This document shows, in pieces, positions 34,119-44,727 of a DNA stretch of 64,000 nucleotides (positions within the stretch are counted from its first letter, which is position 1; every line of letters begins with the position of its first letter). Below the pieces are notes generated by a model. That model was not told the DNA's origin, ran no database searches, and worked only from the letters and a program-made list of their open reading frames with translations. The stretch is taken from positions 2,232,001 through 2,296,000 of the forward strand of contig CAWHWS010000002.1 of NCBI GenBank assembly GCA_963833115.1, in the 5' to 3' direction. The position numbers and the translations under genes are program-made. Origin of the DNA: Hasllibacter sp963833115 (lineage in GTDB: Bacteria > Pseudomonadota > Alphaproteobacteria > Rhodobacterales > Rhodobacteraceae).

Positions 34119-35432
34119 ATGATCCCCCGCTATTCCCGCCCCGAGATGACCGCAATCTGGTCCCCCGAGGCGAAGTTCCGCATCTGGTTCGAGATCGAGG
34201 CCCATGCCGGGGACGCCATGGCCGCCGCGGGCACCATCCCCGCCGAGAACGCCGCCGCGGTCTGGGCCGCGAAGGACGCGGAGTTCGACATCGCCCGCAT
34301 CGACCAGATCGAGGCCGTCACGAAGCACGACGTCATCGCCTTCCTCACCCACCTCGCGGAGATCGTGGGCGCGGACGAGGCGCGCTTCGTCCACCAGGGC
34401 CTGACCTCCTCGGACGTGCTCGACACCACGCTGTCGGTCCAGCTCGCCCGCGCCGCGGACATCCTGATCGCGGACGTGGACGCGCTCCTTGCCGCGCTCG
34501 AGCGCCGGGCGCGCGAGTCCAGGGACATGCCCGCCATCGGCCGCAGCCACGGCATCCATGCCGAGCCCCTGACCATGGGCCTCAAGTTCGCGCGCTTCCA
34601 CGCCGAGTTCCAGCGCGCCAGGCGCCGCCTCGTCGCCGCCCGCGAGGAGATCGCCACCGGCGCCATCTCCGGCGCGGTCGGCACCTTCGCCAACGTCGAC
34701 CCGGCGGTGGAGGCCCATGTCTGCGCCGCCATGGGACTGACCCCCGAGCCGATCAGCACCCAGGTCATCCCCCGCGACCGGCACGCTACGTTCTTCGCCA
34801 CCCTCGGCGTGATCGCCAGCAGCGTCGAGAACGTGGCGACCGAGATACGCCACCTCCAGCGCACCGAGGTCCGCGAGGTCGAGGAGCGCTTCGCAGCCGG
34901 GCAGAAGGGCTCCTCGGCGATGCCGCACAAGCGTAACCCCGTCCTGACCGAGAACCTCACGGGCCTGGCGCGGCTCGTGCGCATGGCGGTCGTGCCGGCG
35001 ATGGAGAACGTCGCCCTCTGGCACGAGCGCGACATCTCCCACTCCTCCGTCGAGCGCGCGATCGGGCCCGACGCCACGATCACGCTCGACTTCGCCCTCG
35101 CGCGACTGACCTCCGTGATCGACGGGCTCGTCCTCTATCCCGATGCGATGCAGGCCAATCTCGACCGGATGCGCGGGCTGGTGCACTCGCAGCGCGTGCT
35201 CCTCGCGCTCACGCAGGCGGGGGTGAGCCGGGAGGACGCCTACGCCATGGTCCAGCGCGCCGCGATGCGCGTGTGGGATGACGGGATCGGCTTTCGCGAG
35301 GCCCTGACGGGTGATGCCGGCGTCGTCGGGGCCCTCGGTGCGGAGGGCATCGACGCCTGCCTCGACCTCGCCCACCATCTCCGCCACGTGGACGCGATCT
35401 TCGCCCGCGTCTTCGGCGATCCGCCGAGCTGA
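34119..35432 (+). CDS. purB: Adenylosuccinate lyase
   Basis: Cleaves SAICAR and adenylosuccinate in purine synthesis. 437 residues; homotetramer in the fumarase/aspartase superfamily. Signature GSSAMPHKRNPVLTENL (catalytic Ser loop near residue 267) is present, as are the His-containing blocks LTSSDVLDTTLSVQL and GRSHGIHAEPLTMGLKF. Full length. No purine gene adjoins it; purL is 15 kb away. Confidence 0.97.
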   Translation: MIPRYSRPEMTAIWSPEAKFRIWFEIEAHAGDAMAAAGTIPAENAAAVWAAKDAEFDIARIDQIEAVTKHDVIAFLTHLAEIVGADEARFVHQGLTSSDVLDTTLSVQLARAADILIADVDALLAALERRARESRDMPAIGRSHGIHAEPLTMGLKFARFHAEFQRARRRLVAAREEIATGAISGAVGTFANVDPAVEAHVCAAMGLTPEPISTQVIPRDRHATFFATLGVIASSVENVATEIRHLQRTEVREVEERFAAGQKGSSAMPHKRNPVLTENLTGLARLVRMAVVPAMENVALWHERDISHSSVERAIGPDATITLDFALARLTSVIDGLVLYPDAMQANLDRMRGLVHSQRVLLALTQAGVSREDAYAMVQRAAMRVWDDGIGFREALTGDAGVVGALGAEGIDACLDLAHHLRHVDAIFARVFGDPPS

Positions 35433-35512
35433 GCGCCCGCGACGCCCCGCCGCGCTTGCCCTTCGGGCAGCCGCCGCTACGTTTGACCCACCCAGCCACA
35501 GGAGACGACGCC

Positions 35513-35674
35513 ATGAAGACCGCCTTCTTCGCCGCCATCCTCGCCGCCGCCCCCTTCGCCGCGAGCGCGATGGGCTGCAACTACGGCGCCAGCGCCTCGG
35601 CCGCGATCACCTGCGCGCCGGGCACCGTGCTCGACGCCGAGACGAACACCTGCGTCGCCGAGATCATCGGCTGA
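35513..35674 (+). CDS. Small secreted two-cysteine peptide
   Basis: A 53-residue precursor with signal peptide MKTAFFAAILAAAPFAASA and a mature part of about 34 residues ending CAPGTVLDAETNTCVAEIIG. The C-x10-C pattern with the core G-x-V-x-D-A-E recurs in the 35907 gene (CAEGRVYDAERGGCV), so the two are related. A GGAGACGAC ribosome-binding site is present. Probably a disulfide-bonded periplasmic or secreted peptide of unknown role. Confidence 0.6.
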   Translation: MKTAFFAAILAAAPFAASAMGCNYGASASAAITCAPGTVLDAETNTCVAEIIG

Positions 35675-35682
35675 TCCACCGG

Positions 35683-35847
35683 GCGGCGCGCCAGCGCCGC
35701 CCGCACGATCAAACCGCGGCGCGTCCGCGCCGCCCGCATGATCAAACGGCGGCGCGTCGGCGCTGCCCGCATGATTGAAACGCGGCGCATCGGCGCCGCC
35801 CGCCCGGTTGAACCGCGGCGCGTCGGCGCCGCCCGCCGTGCGCGGCT
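35683..35847 (+). repeat. 33-bp tandem repeat, five copies
   Basis: Five head-to-tail units with exact 33-base spacing, anchored by GCGGCGCG or a one-base variant at 35683, 35716, 35749, 35782 and 35815. Each unit carries a short hairpin of the form GGCGC-GTCG-GCGCC and an AT-richer ATGATCAAA-type spacer. The array lies between the two related secreted-protein genes. Not CRISPR, since the whole unit repeats. Confidence 0.9.
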
Positions 35848-35906
35848 TGGCGCGGGCGCCCGAACGTCTATGGTGCCGCGCAACCTCGTTCCCCGGAGCC
35901 GCCGCA

Positions 35907-36434
35907 ATGAAACTCGCCTTCCCCCTCCTCCTCGCCCTGCCCGGGCTCGCCTTCGCCGCCGGAAGCTCCGACACGCCGCCGAAGCCGACGCCCACGACGG
36001 CGCAATGCGCGGAGGGGCGAGTCTACGACGCCGAGCGCGGCGGCTGCGTGCTGATCGAACAGTCGCTCCTGGACGACGACGCCCTCTTCGACGCGGCGCG
36101 CGAGCTCGCCTATGCCGGGCGCATCGCGGACGCGGGCACGGCCCTCTCGATGATGTCCGACCAGGACGAGGGCCGCGTGCTCACTTATCGCGGCTTCGCG
36201 GCTCGCTCCGCGGGCGACATGGACACGGCGATGGGCTTCTACCGCGCCGCCCTGGCGCGCGATCCGGCCAACCACGCGGCGCGGTCCTACATGGCGCAGG
36301 GCATGCTCGCCGCCGGTGACCTGGACGGCGCGCGCGCCGAGCTGCGCGAGATCCGCGCCCGCGGCGGGCGTGGCGAGTGGCCGGAGGTCTCCCTCCGCCT
36401 CGCCATCGAACGCGGGCGCGGCTTCTCCTACTAG
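35907..36434 (+). CDS. Secreted TPR-containing protein
   Basis: A 175-residue protein with signal peptide MKLAFPLLLALPGLAFAA and a two-cysteine segment CAEGRVYDAERGGC shared with the 35513 peptide. At least two tetratricopeptide-like helical hairpins follow (ALFDAARELAYAGRIADAGTALSMM; RSAGDMDTAMGFYRAALARDPANHAARSYMAQGMLAAGDLDGARAELREI). The TPR part suggests protein-protein contacts in the periplasm. The LpxL-like acyltransferase gene starts 24 bases downstream and may share a transcript. Confidence 0.78.
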   Translation: MKLAFPLLLALPGLAFAAGSSDTPPKPTPTTAQCAEGRVYDAERGGCVLIEQSLLDDDALFDAARELAYAGRIADAGTALSMMSDQDEGRVLTYRGFAARSAGDMDTAMGFYRAALARDPANHAARSYMAQGMLAAGDLDGARAELREIRARGGRGEWPEVSLRLAIERGRGFSY

Positions 36435-36458
36435 GCCGCCGGCCCGGGGCTCCCGGCC

Positions 36459-37334
36459 ATGAGCCGCCGCTCCGCCGCCCTCGACGGGGCCGTCGACCTC
36501 GGGGCGCGCGGCCTGATCCGCGCGCTGCGCGCCCTGCCCTACGAGCGGCGCGTTCCGGCCATGGGCGCCCTGACGGCGGGCGTGCTGTCGCGCCCTCTGG
36601 GGTGGCGGGCGCGGATCGAGGCGAACCTCGACCACGCCTGGCCGGACGCGCCCGAGGATCTCCGCGCGCGCATCGTGCGCGGCGCCGCCGACAATGCCGG
36701 GCGCGCCATCATCGAGATGTATTCCGGAGAGGCGTTCCTGAGCCGGGTGCGAGACCTGCCCATCGGCGGGCCGGGCGCGGCGGCGATGGCCGAGGCGCGC
36801 GACGCGGGGCGCCCGATCGTGCTCGTCCCGGGCCATTTCGGCAACTACAACGCCGCGCGCGCCTCGCTCACGGGCGCGGGATACCGGCTCGGCGCGCTCT
36901 ACCGCCCGATGCGCAACGAGGCGTTCAACGCCCATTACGTCGCCGCGATGGAGGCGATGGGCGGCGCCCTCTTCCCGCGCGGGCGCGCGGGGCTCGGCGG
37001 CATCCTCAAGCATCTGCGCGGCGGCGGGATGCTCGCGATCTTCGCCGATCTGCACGTCGGCGCGGGCGCGCCCCTGACCTTCTTCGGCCGCCGCGCGATG
37101 ACGACGACCACGCCCGCCGACCTCGCGGCGCGCTTCGACGCGCTCCTGATCCCCTGCTACGCGATCCGCCGCCCGGACGGCCTGCGCTTCGACATCGAGG
37201 TCGCGCCGCCGATCCCGCCGGGCCCGCCGGAGGCGCGCATGCAGGCGGTGAACGACGACCTCGAGCGGCAGGTCCGCGCCCGCCCGGAGCAATGGTTCTG
37301 GGTCCACCGCCGCTGGCGTCCCGAGGCCCCCTGA
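36459..37334 (+). CDS. LpxL/HtrB-like acyltransferase with altered catalytic motif
   Basis: A 291-residue member of the lipid A biosynthesis (lauroyl/myristoyl) acyltransferase family. IVLVPGHFGNYNAARASL holds the catalytic His126, but the acidic partner of the His-x4-Asp/Glu motif is Asn131. GALYRPMRNEAFNAHYVAAMEAMGG, PRGRAGLGGILKHLRGGGMLAIFADLHVGAGAPLTFFGR and the C-terminal EQWFWVHRRWRP are standard. It would act at the inner membrane on a lipid A precursor or related lipid. Either the Asn is tolerated, or activity is changed or lost. Confidence 0.83.
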   Translation: MSRRSAALDGAVDLGARGLIRALRALPYERRVPAMGALTAGVLSRPLGWRARIEANLDHAWPDAPEDLRARIVRGAADNAGRAIIEMYSGEAFLSRVRDLPIGGPGAAAMAEARDAGRPIVLVPGHFGNYNAARASLTGAGYRLGALYRPMRNEAFNAHYVAAMEAMGGALFPRGRAGLGGILKHLRGGGMLAIFADLHVGAGAPLTFFGRRAMTTTTPADLAARFDALLIPCYAIRRPDGLRFDIEVAPPIPPGPPEARMQAVNDDLERQVRARPEQWFWVHRRWRPEAP

Positions 37335-37338
37335 CGGG

Positions 37339-38061
37339 TCAGTCGATCCTGGCCGCGGCCAGCACCGCGCCAGGCCCGGGCCGCTGGAGGAGGACCGCGA
37401 CGGGCCCCTCGGCCGGCGCCTCCGCGGTGACGTCGAGCGGCGCGGCGCCGTCCCAGGTGCCGATCCGGCGCAGGGCGGTGACGACGTTGGCGTACTCCAG
37501 CATGTGGCCCGCGTTCTCGCCCGAGAGGACCGAGACCGTGCGCCCCGGATGGTAGGTCACCAGGATCAGGTCGGCCTCCCCGCCGGGCCAACGCCGCGCC
37601 TCGCCGCGCACGCGCACCCTCTCGCCGCTGCGGCCGAGCGCCAGGACGGCGACCACGGGCGCGTCCGCATGGCGTTCGATCGCGCGCGCGATCGAGCGCC
37701 GATCGTGCCCGACGAGCCTCTCGCTGCCGGCCACGATCATCTGCGGGGTGTAGATCATCCGGTCCCCGGCGGCATGGGCATAGGCCTTCTGCCGGCGGGT
37801 GTGGGCGGGGTCGGCGAAGGCGTCGCGCCAGCCGATATAGTCCCAGTAGTCCACGTGCAGGCCCAGGGCGATCACGTCCGGCCGGGCGGCGAGCTCGGCC
37901 AGGAGGGCGTCCGCCGGCGGGCAGGACGAGCAGCCCTGCGAGGTGAAGAGCTCGACGACCACGGGTGCGGGCGCCTCGGCGCGGGAGGCGCCGCCGACGA
38001 TGGCCAGCGCGAGCGCCGCCGCCGCCCCTGCGCGCCGCAGCGCCCGTCTCGTCCCGATCAT
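37339..38061 (-). CDS. DUF1223 thioredoxin-fold secreted protein
   Basis: A 240-residue protein with an N-terminal signal (about 1-30, ALRRAGAAAALALAIVGGASRAEA). The DUF1223 signature is VVVELFTSQGCSSCPPADALLAEL (Cys44, Cys47), with HVDYWDYIGWRDAFADPAHTRRQKAYA and the later TPQMIVAG with a cis-Pro-like position. The CxxC suggests a periplasmic redox function; no activity is established. Divergent from acnA with 164 bases between; this pairing is common in the group. Confidence 0.85.
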   Translation of the reverse strand: MIGTRRALRRAGAAAALALAIVGGASRAEAPAPVVVELFTSQGCSSCPPADALLAELAARPDVIALGLHVDYWDYIGWRDAFADPAHTRRQKAYAHAAGDRMIYTPQMIVAGSERLVGHDRRSIARAIERHADAPVVAVLALGRSGERVRVRGEARRWPGGEADLILVTYHPGRTVSVLSGENAGHMLEYANVVTALRRIGTWDGAAPLDVTAEAPAEGPVAVLLQRPGPGAVLAAARID

Positions 38062-38225
38062 CGCGTCCACCCCCCGGCCGTCGATGCGGCCCCCCCGGCC
38101 TACCGTCAAGCCGGGCCGCCCGCCAATCAAGTGCCCGCGAGACGCGCCCGGGGAGCGGCGACTTGCCCCGGACCCCGCCCTGCGGCAATGCGTTGTGGCA
38201 CGGGCGACGCACGAGGGAGAGCGCG

Positions 38226-41009
<2,784 letters not shown>

Positions 41010-41014
41010 GGGCG

Positions 41015-41045
41015 GATCGGCCGCGCCCCCCGGGCGCGGCCGATC
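41015..41045. terminator. 14-bp hairpin terminator after acnA
   Basis: GATCGGCCGCGCCC (41015-41028) pairs perfectly with GGGCGCGGCCGATC (41032-41045) around a 3-base loop, 5 bases after the acnA stop. No T tract follows. Confidence 0.8.
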
Positions 41046-41116
41046 GTCTCCGAACCGGCACCGGGCTGTTTCCCGGAACGGGGATTATCGCCCCGATCCC
41101 ACGACGATAGCGATGA

Positions 41117-41140
41117 CTTCGAGGCAACTTTCACTCGAAG
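41117..41140 (+). promoter_or_regulatory. 5'-leader hairpin covering the ribosome-binding site of the second VPLPA-CTERM gene
   Basis: CTTCGAG (41117-41123) and CTCGAAG (41134-41140) form a 7-bp stem with a 10-base loop. The AAGGA ribosome-binding site at 41138-41142 begins inside the 3' arm, 11 bases before the ATG at 41154. Folding would restrict ribosome access. Confidence 0.45.
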
Positions 41141-41153
41141 GATAATCATCTCC

Positions 41154-41849
41154 ATGCGTCACACCCTCGCCGCCATCCTGCTCGCCGGCTCCGCCCTTCC
41201 GGCCCTCGCAGGCACCCTCGCCCCCGTCGCCGGGCTCGACGACGCCGGCTTCGACGCCCTGTGCGGGTCGGCCGGCAACGTCGCTGCCTGCGAGCGCGGC
41301 GTCGCCGAGATCCGGGGCGGCAACGGCGCCGCCAACGGCGATCTCGAGTACACGATCCGCCAGGGCTTCGACGGCTTCGCCGGCCCGGCCGGGCAGCTCG
41401 CCATCATGCCGGGCAGCGCCTTCGACTTCCTGATCGATTATGACGGCATGGGCCTCCTGTCCTTCACCGTCGACGGCAACACCGCGCAGACGCAGGCGGT
41501 CGACTTCTCCGCGGTGAACGCCCTCTACGTCCGCACCAGCAACTCGGACGGCTCGTTCTCGCTGACCAACCTCGTGCTGAACGGCATGGCTACGGGCGAC
41601 ATCACCGCGTCCGGCAAGGCCTATTCCGTGTCGACCGATCTCGACTTCCAGTCGGCGTTCACGATCTCGGGCACGAGCAACTTCGCCGACGGCATCATCA
41701 ACAGCGGCCCAAACAAGAACAACGGCTCGCGCCTCGCGACCCAGTTCAAGTTCGTGGAGGTCGCGCCGATCCCGGTGCCGGCCGCGGGCATCCTGCTCGT
41801 CGCGGCGCTCGGCGGCCTGGGCGCCATGCGCCGCGCCAAGCGCACCTGA
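41154..41849 (+). CDS. VPLPA-CTERM sorting-domain surface protein (second)
   Basis: A 231-residue exported protein: signal peptide MRHTLAAILLAGSALPALAG, a mature domain rich in Thr, Ser, Asn and Gly with beta-strand pattern (LLSFTVDGNTAQTQAVDF; LYVRTSNSDGSFSLTNLVLNG), and the C-terminal sorting signal IPVPAAG + ILLVAALGGLGAM + RRAKRT. Two Cys (CGSAGNVAAC) near the N-terminus may form a disulfide. Same sorting class as the 27880 protein but the mature domains do not resemble each other. Flanked by strong terminators, so monocistronic. Confidence 0.85.
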   Translation: MRHTLAAILLAGSALPALAGTLAPVAGLDDAGFDALCGSAGNVAACERGVAEIRGGNGAANGDLEYTIRQGFDGFAGPAGQLAIMPGSAFDFLIDYDGMGLLSFTVDGNTAQTQAVDFSAVNALYVRTSNSDGSFSLTNLVLNGMATGDITASGKAYSVSTDLDFQSAFTISGTSNFADGIINSGPNKNNGSRLATQFKFVEVAPIPVPAAGILLVAALGGLGAMRRAKRT

Positions 41850-41869
41850 GTCCGGCGATCGACCGAGGG

Positions 41870-41893
41870 GGGCGCGGCTTCGGCCGCGCCCTT
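41870..41893. terminator. UUCG-tetraloop terminator
   Basis: GGGCGCGGC (41870-41878), loop TTCG, GCCGCGCCC (41883-41891) followed by TT. A 9-bp stem closed by C(UUCG)G, the most stable tetraloop class. It sits between the convergent VPLPA-CTERM gene and ccmD. Confidence 0.85.
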
Positions 41894-41894
41894 C

Positions 41895-42044
41895 TCACGT
41901 CCGGGGGCCAGCCTCCTCCGCCGCGAGCCGCCGCCGCGCCCGCCGGGCCGACAGGACCGAGGCCAGGACCAGCCCCCCGATGAGCGCCGCGGACGCGCCA
42001 TAGGCCAGCAGCACCTCGGCCGCGTAGCGCCCCAGGTCGGGCAT
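41895..42044 (-). CDS. ccmD: Haem exporter subunit CcmD
   Basis: A 49-residue single-pass membrane protein: MPDLGRYAAEVLLAYGASAALIGGLVLASVLSARRARRRL, with a helix at about 10-32 followed by the positive cluster typical of CcmD. It helps release holo-CcmE from the CcmABC complex. Its ATG overlaps the ccmC stop (TGATG). Position and size, more than sequence, identify it. No ccmG follows; the operon ends at the hairpin 41870-41893. Confidence 0.85.
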   Translation of the reverse strand: MPDLGRYAAEVLLAYGASAALIGGLVLASVLSARRARRRLAAEEAGPRT

Positions 42045-42772
42045 CACGCCATCCGCGCGCGCAGCATCACCGCCCGCGCCCGCCGCTCCATCAGGTGCGT
42101 GCGCGTGCGCAGCAGCACCAGCGCCACGAAGAGCGCCACGAACCCCGCCAGGCACACCACCAGGGGCAGCCAGAACACGTCCGCCACGTTCTCCTCCGCG
42201 TCGAGCGAGAGGGACGCGCCCTGGTGCAGCCCCTGGTTCCAGAACAGCACCGCGTAGCGCGACAGCACCGCGAAGACGCTGCCTACGAGGCACAGCACGC
42301 TGGTCAGGTCGGCGGCGGCGTCCGGGTCCTCGATCGCCGACCAGAGCGCGATGTAGCCGAGGTAGAAGAGCGCCAGCACCAGGAACGAGGTCAGGCGCGG
42401 GTCCCAGACCCACCAGGTGCCCCACATCGGCTGCCCCCAGATCGCGCCGGTGACGAGGCCGACCACCGTCATGATGAGCCCGACCGGCGCCGCCGCCCGC
42501 GCGGCCAGCGCGCTGACATGGTGCCGCCGGATCAGCCAGATCAGCGAGCACACCAGCATCATGAACCAGGCGTTGATCGCGACGAAGGCGCTGGGCACGT
42601 GGAGGTAGATGATCTTCACCGTCGATCCCATCCGGAAGTCGTCCGGCGTGAGGAAGAACCCCCAGAGGAGGCCGATCCCGATCAGGGCCCCGGCCGCGCC
42701 CCACGCCCAGGGCAGCACGCGGCCAGACAGGCGCATGAACCGGACCGGATTGGCGAAGTCCCATATCGACAT
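42044..42772 (-). CDS. ccmC: Haem ABC transporter permease CcmC
   Basis: Presents haem to CcmE in cytochrome c maturation. 242 residues with six hydrophobic segments. The tryptophan-rich haem-handling signature WGTWWVWDPRLT lies at about 117-128, in the periplasmic loop between helices. His residues in IIYLHVPSAF and near LFWNQGLHQGASLS are the expected axial ligands. The start at 42772 gives MSIWDFANPVRFM. Third gene of ccmABCD. Confidence 0.95.
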   Translation of the reverse strand: MSIWDFANPVRFMRLSGRVLPWAWGAAGALIGIGLLWGFFLTPDDFRMGSTVKIIYLHVPSAFVAINAWFMMLVCSLIWLIRRHHVSALAARAAAPVGLIMTVVGLVTGAIWGQPMWGTWWVWDPRLTSFLVLALFYLGYIALWSAIEDPDAAADLTSVLCLVGSVFAVLSRYAVLFWNQGLHQGASLSLDAEENVADVFWLPLVVCLAGFVALFVALVLLRTRTHLMERRARAVMLRARMA

Positions 42773-42813
42773 GGCGCTCAGGTAGTCCCGCGCCGCGGCG
42801 AGGGTCCAGCGCC

Positions 42814-43470
42814 TCACCGCAAGTTCACCCGCAGCGCGGCCGCCGCGGCGAAGGGCAGGAGCGCGGCCGACCCCAGCGTCACTCCCGCCAGGAGCATCAG
42901 CGGCGTGCCCGCCTCCGCGCCGCGCGCCGCCCGCCCCGCCGCCTCCGCCCCGAAGATCAGGGTCGGCACGTAGAGCGGCAGCACCAGGAGCGACAGGAGC
43001 AGCCCCCCCCGGCGCAGGCCCACGGTGATCGCCGCGCCGAACGTGCCGATCACGCTGAGCGCCGGCGTGCCGATGGCCAGGGACGCCGCGAGCACGGCCA
43101 TCCCGCCCACCGGCAGGTTGAGGAGCACCCCCAGCGCCGGCGCCGCCAGGGAGAGCGGCAGCCCCGTCACCACCCAGTGCGCCGCCGCCTTGGCCGCGCA
43201 CACCCCCTCGAGCGGCAGGGGCGCCGTGGCCAGCAGGTCGAGCGTGCCGTCCTCCGCGTCGAGCGCGAAGATGCGATCCAGCGAGAGGAGGCACGACAGG
43301 AGCGCGCCGAGCCAGAGCACCCCGGGCGCGATGCGCGACAGCAGGGCCGGGTCCGGCCCGACGGCGAAGGGCGTGAGGATCGCGACGGTCGCGAAGAAGG
43401 CCAGCGCGAGGCCGAAGCCCCCGCCCGCCCGGACCGCCAGCCGCAGGTCCCGCAGGAACAGACGCCGCAC
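42814..43470 (-). CDS. ccmB: Haem ABC exporter permease CcmB
   Basis: Membrane subunit of the CcmAB(CD) complex. 218 residues, about six helices. The N-terminal RRLFLRDLRLAVRAGG, PGVLWLGALLSCLLSLDRIFALDAEDGTLDLL and LPLYVPTLIFGAEA blocks are typical of CcmB. It begins with GTG one base after the ccmA stop, so it is tightly coupled. Confidence 0.93.
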   Translation of the reverse strand: MRRLFLRDLRLAVRAGGGFGLALAFFATVAILTPFAVGPDPALLSRIAPGVLWLGALLSCLLSLDRIFALDAEDGTLDLLATAPLPLEGVCAAKAAAHWVVTGLPLSLAAPALGVLLNLPVGGMAVLAASLAIGTPALSVIGTFGAAITVGLRRGGLLLSLLVLPLYVPTLIFGAEAAGRAARGAEAGTPLMLLAGVTLGSAALLPFAAAAALRVNLR

Positions 43471-43471
43471 C

Positions 43472-44062
43472 TCAGAGCCACCCGGCGGGGGCCGCGGCCC
43501 GGTGCGCGGTCAGGTCCAGCGCCCGCCCCCGCGCCATCGGCAGATGGGTGGAGAGCACGGCCGCGCCGCCGGCCGCGAGATGGGCGTCCAGCGCGGCCTC
43601 GAAGAGGGCGGACGCGTCCGCGTCGAGGCTCACCGTCGGCTCGTCGAGGAGCCAGAGCGGCCGCCCGGTCGCGATCAGGCGCGCGAGCCCGGCCCGTCGC
43701 CGCTGCCCGGCCGAGAGGTCCGCCGCCGCGCGCCGCGCGAGGTTCGCGATCCCGAACGCCGCCATCGCCGGCCCCACGTCGCGCCGGCCGTGGAGCCCGG
43801 CCCAGAACGTGAGGTTCTCCTCGACCGTGAGGGCGGATTTGAGGCCGTCGGCATGGCCGGCGAAGGCCGCGGCGTCCTCCGCCATCTCGACCTCGCCCGC
43901 ACCCGGCGGCTGAAGCCCCGCCAGCGTGCGCAGGAGCGTCGTCTTGCCGATCCCGTTGCGCCCGCGCAGGACGAGCGCCTCCCCGGCGCCGACCGCGAAG
44001 GACAGCCCCGCCAGGAGCCCGACCCCCACGCGGGACACGGCGAGCCCGCGGACGCTCAGCAC
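43472..44062 (-). CDS. ccmA: Haem exporter ATPase CcmA
   Basis: ATP-binding subunit that powers release of haem-loaded CcmE. 196 residues. Walker A GRNGIGKTTLLRTLAGL (about 34-50), signature LSAGQRRRAGLARL, Walker B LWLLDEPTVSLD and the H-loop LSTHLP are all present. GTG start. First gene of ccmABCD; a strong hairpin (44125-44168) upstream separates it from the Mth938-like gene. Confidence 0.93.
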   Translation of the reverse strand: MLSVRGLAVSRVGVGLLAGLSFAVGAGEALVLRGRNGIGKTTLLRTLAGLQPPGAGEVEMAEDAAAFAGHADGLKSALTVEENLTFWAGLHGRRDVGPAMAAFGIANLARRAAADLSAGQRRRAGLARLIATGRPLWLLDEPTVSLDADASALFEAALDAHLAAGGAAVLSTHLPMARGRALDLTAHRAAAPAGWL

Positions 44063-44124
44063 GCCCCCGTTCCCCGTCGGGCGGCCGCCATGTCATGGCG
44101 CGCGCGGGGGGCGGCGCCCCTCGC

Positions 44125-44168
44125 GGCACCGCGCGGGTGGCCCGGCACGGGTCGCGCCGCGCGGTGCC
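44125..44168. terminator. 12-bp hairpin between the Mth938-like gene and ccmA
   Basis: GGCACCGCGCGG (44125-44136) pairs perfectly with CCGCGCGGTGCC (44157-44168) around a 20-base loop. On the minus strand it follows the stop at 44190 and precedes ccmA by about 60 bases, so it probably ends the secDF transcript. Confidence 0.6.
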
Positions 44169-44189
44169 CCTCCCCTTCGGCCGGAGCGA

Positions 44190-44540
44190 TCAGACCGGCA
44201 GCAGCGCCGCGGCCACGCGCCGTCCCTCGCCCAGGAGCACGTTGAACGTCCGGCACGCGGCCGGCGTGGCCATCGTCTCGATCCCGATGCCCGCCGCCTC
44301 GAGGGCGTCGCGGAAGGCCGGGTCGGGATGGGCGATCTCGGGGCCCGTGCCATGCAGCAGGACGTCGATCTCCGCCGCCGCGGCGAGGATCGGCGCGGGG
44401 TCCGCCGCGGTCCAGGAGGCGGGCCCAGAGGGCAGGACGAGCACCGCGCCCTCCCAGACCGCGCCGCCGACGCGCACGTAACCGGCGCCGTAGCCGTCGA
44501 TCGGCCGGCCGCCGGAATAGGTGACTTCGTTGAGCTTCAT
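44190..44540 (-). CDS. Mth938-like domain protein (DUF498)
   Basis: A 116-residue soluble protein: MKLNEVTYSGGRPIDGYGAGYVRVGGAVWEGAVLVLPSG, then EIDVLLHGTGPEIAHPDPAFRDALEAAGIGIETMATPAACRTFNVLLGEGRRVAAALLPV. The GTG loop and the final MATPAACRTFNVL block are hallmarks of the Mth938/NDUFAF3 fold. NDUFAF3 is a complex I assembly factor in mitochondria; a matching bacterial role is inference. It follows secF after 187 bases with no other gene, an arrangement common in alphaproteobacteria. Confidence 0.85.
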   Translation of the reverse strand: MKLNEVTYSGGRPIDGYGAGYVRVGGAVWEGAVLVLPSGPASWTAADPAPILAAAAEIDVLLHGTGPEIAHPDPAFRDALEAAGIGIETMATPAACRTFNVLLGEGRRVAAALLPV

Positions 44541-44727
44541 GGCGGCGGACCTAGCGCGCGCGCGCCGGAACGGCCAGGGCGGACGCATCCGCCGCCCATC
44601 CCCTCGGCAGGGCCGCCGAGCACGGCCTCACCCAGGCGCGCGGGACGGCCCGGTGCCGCGCGCCGGAGGCGAGCCCCGCCTCCGCCGCTCCCGCGATCCC
44701 CCGGCGCGCCGCCCCGCCGCGCGCGCC

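Noticed and set aside
35683..35847. CRISPR-like array
   Set aside because: The entire 33-bp unit repeats with no unique spacers, and no cas genes are present.
44541..44727. Gene between secF and the Mth938-like gene
   Set aside because: No frame with a plausible start and composition; treated as a spacer.
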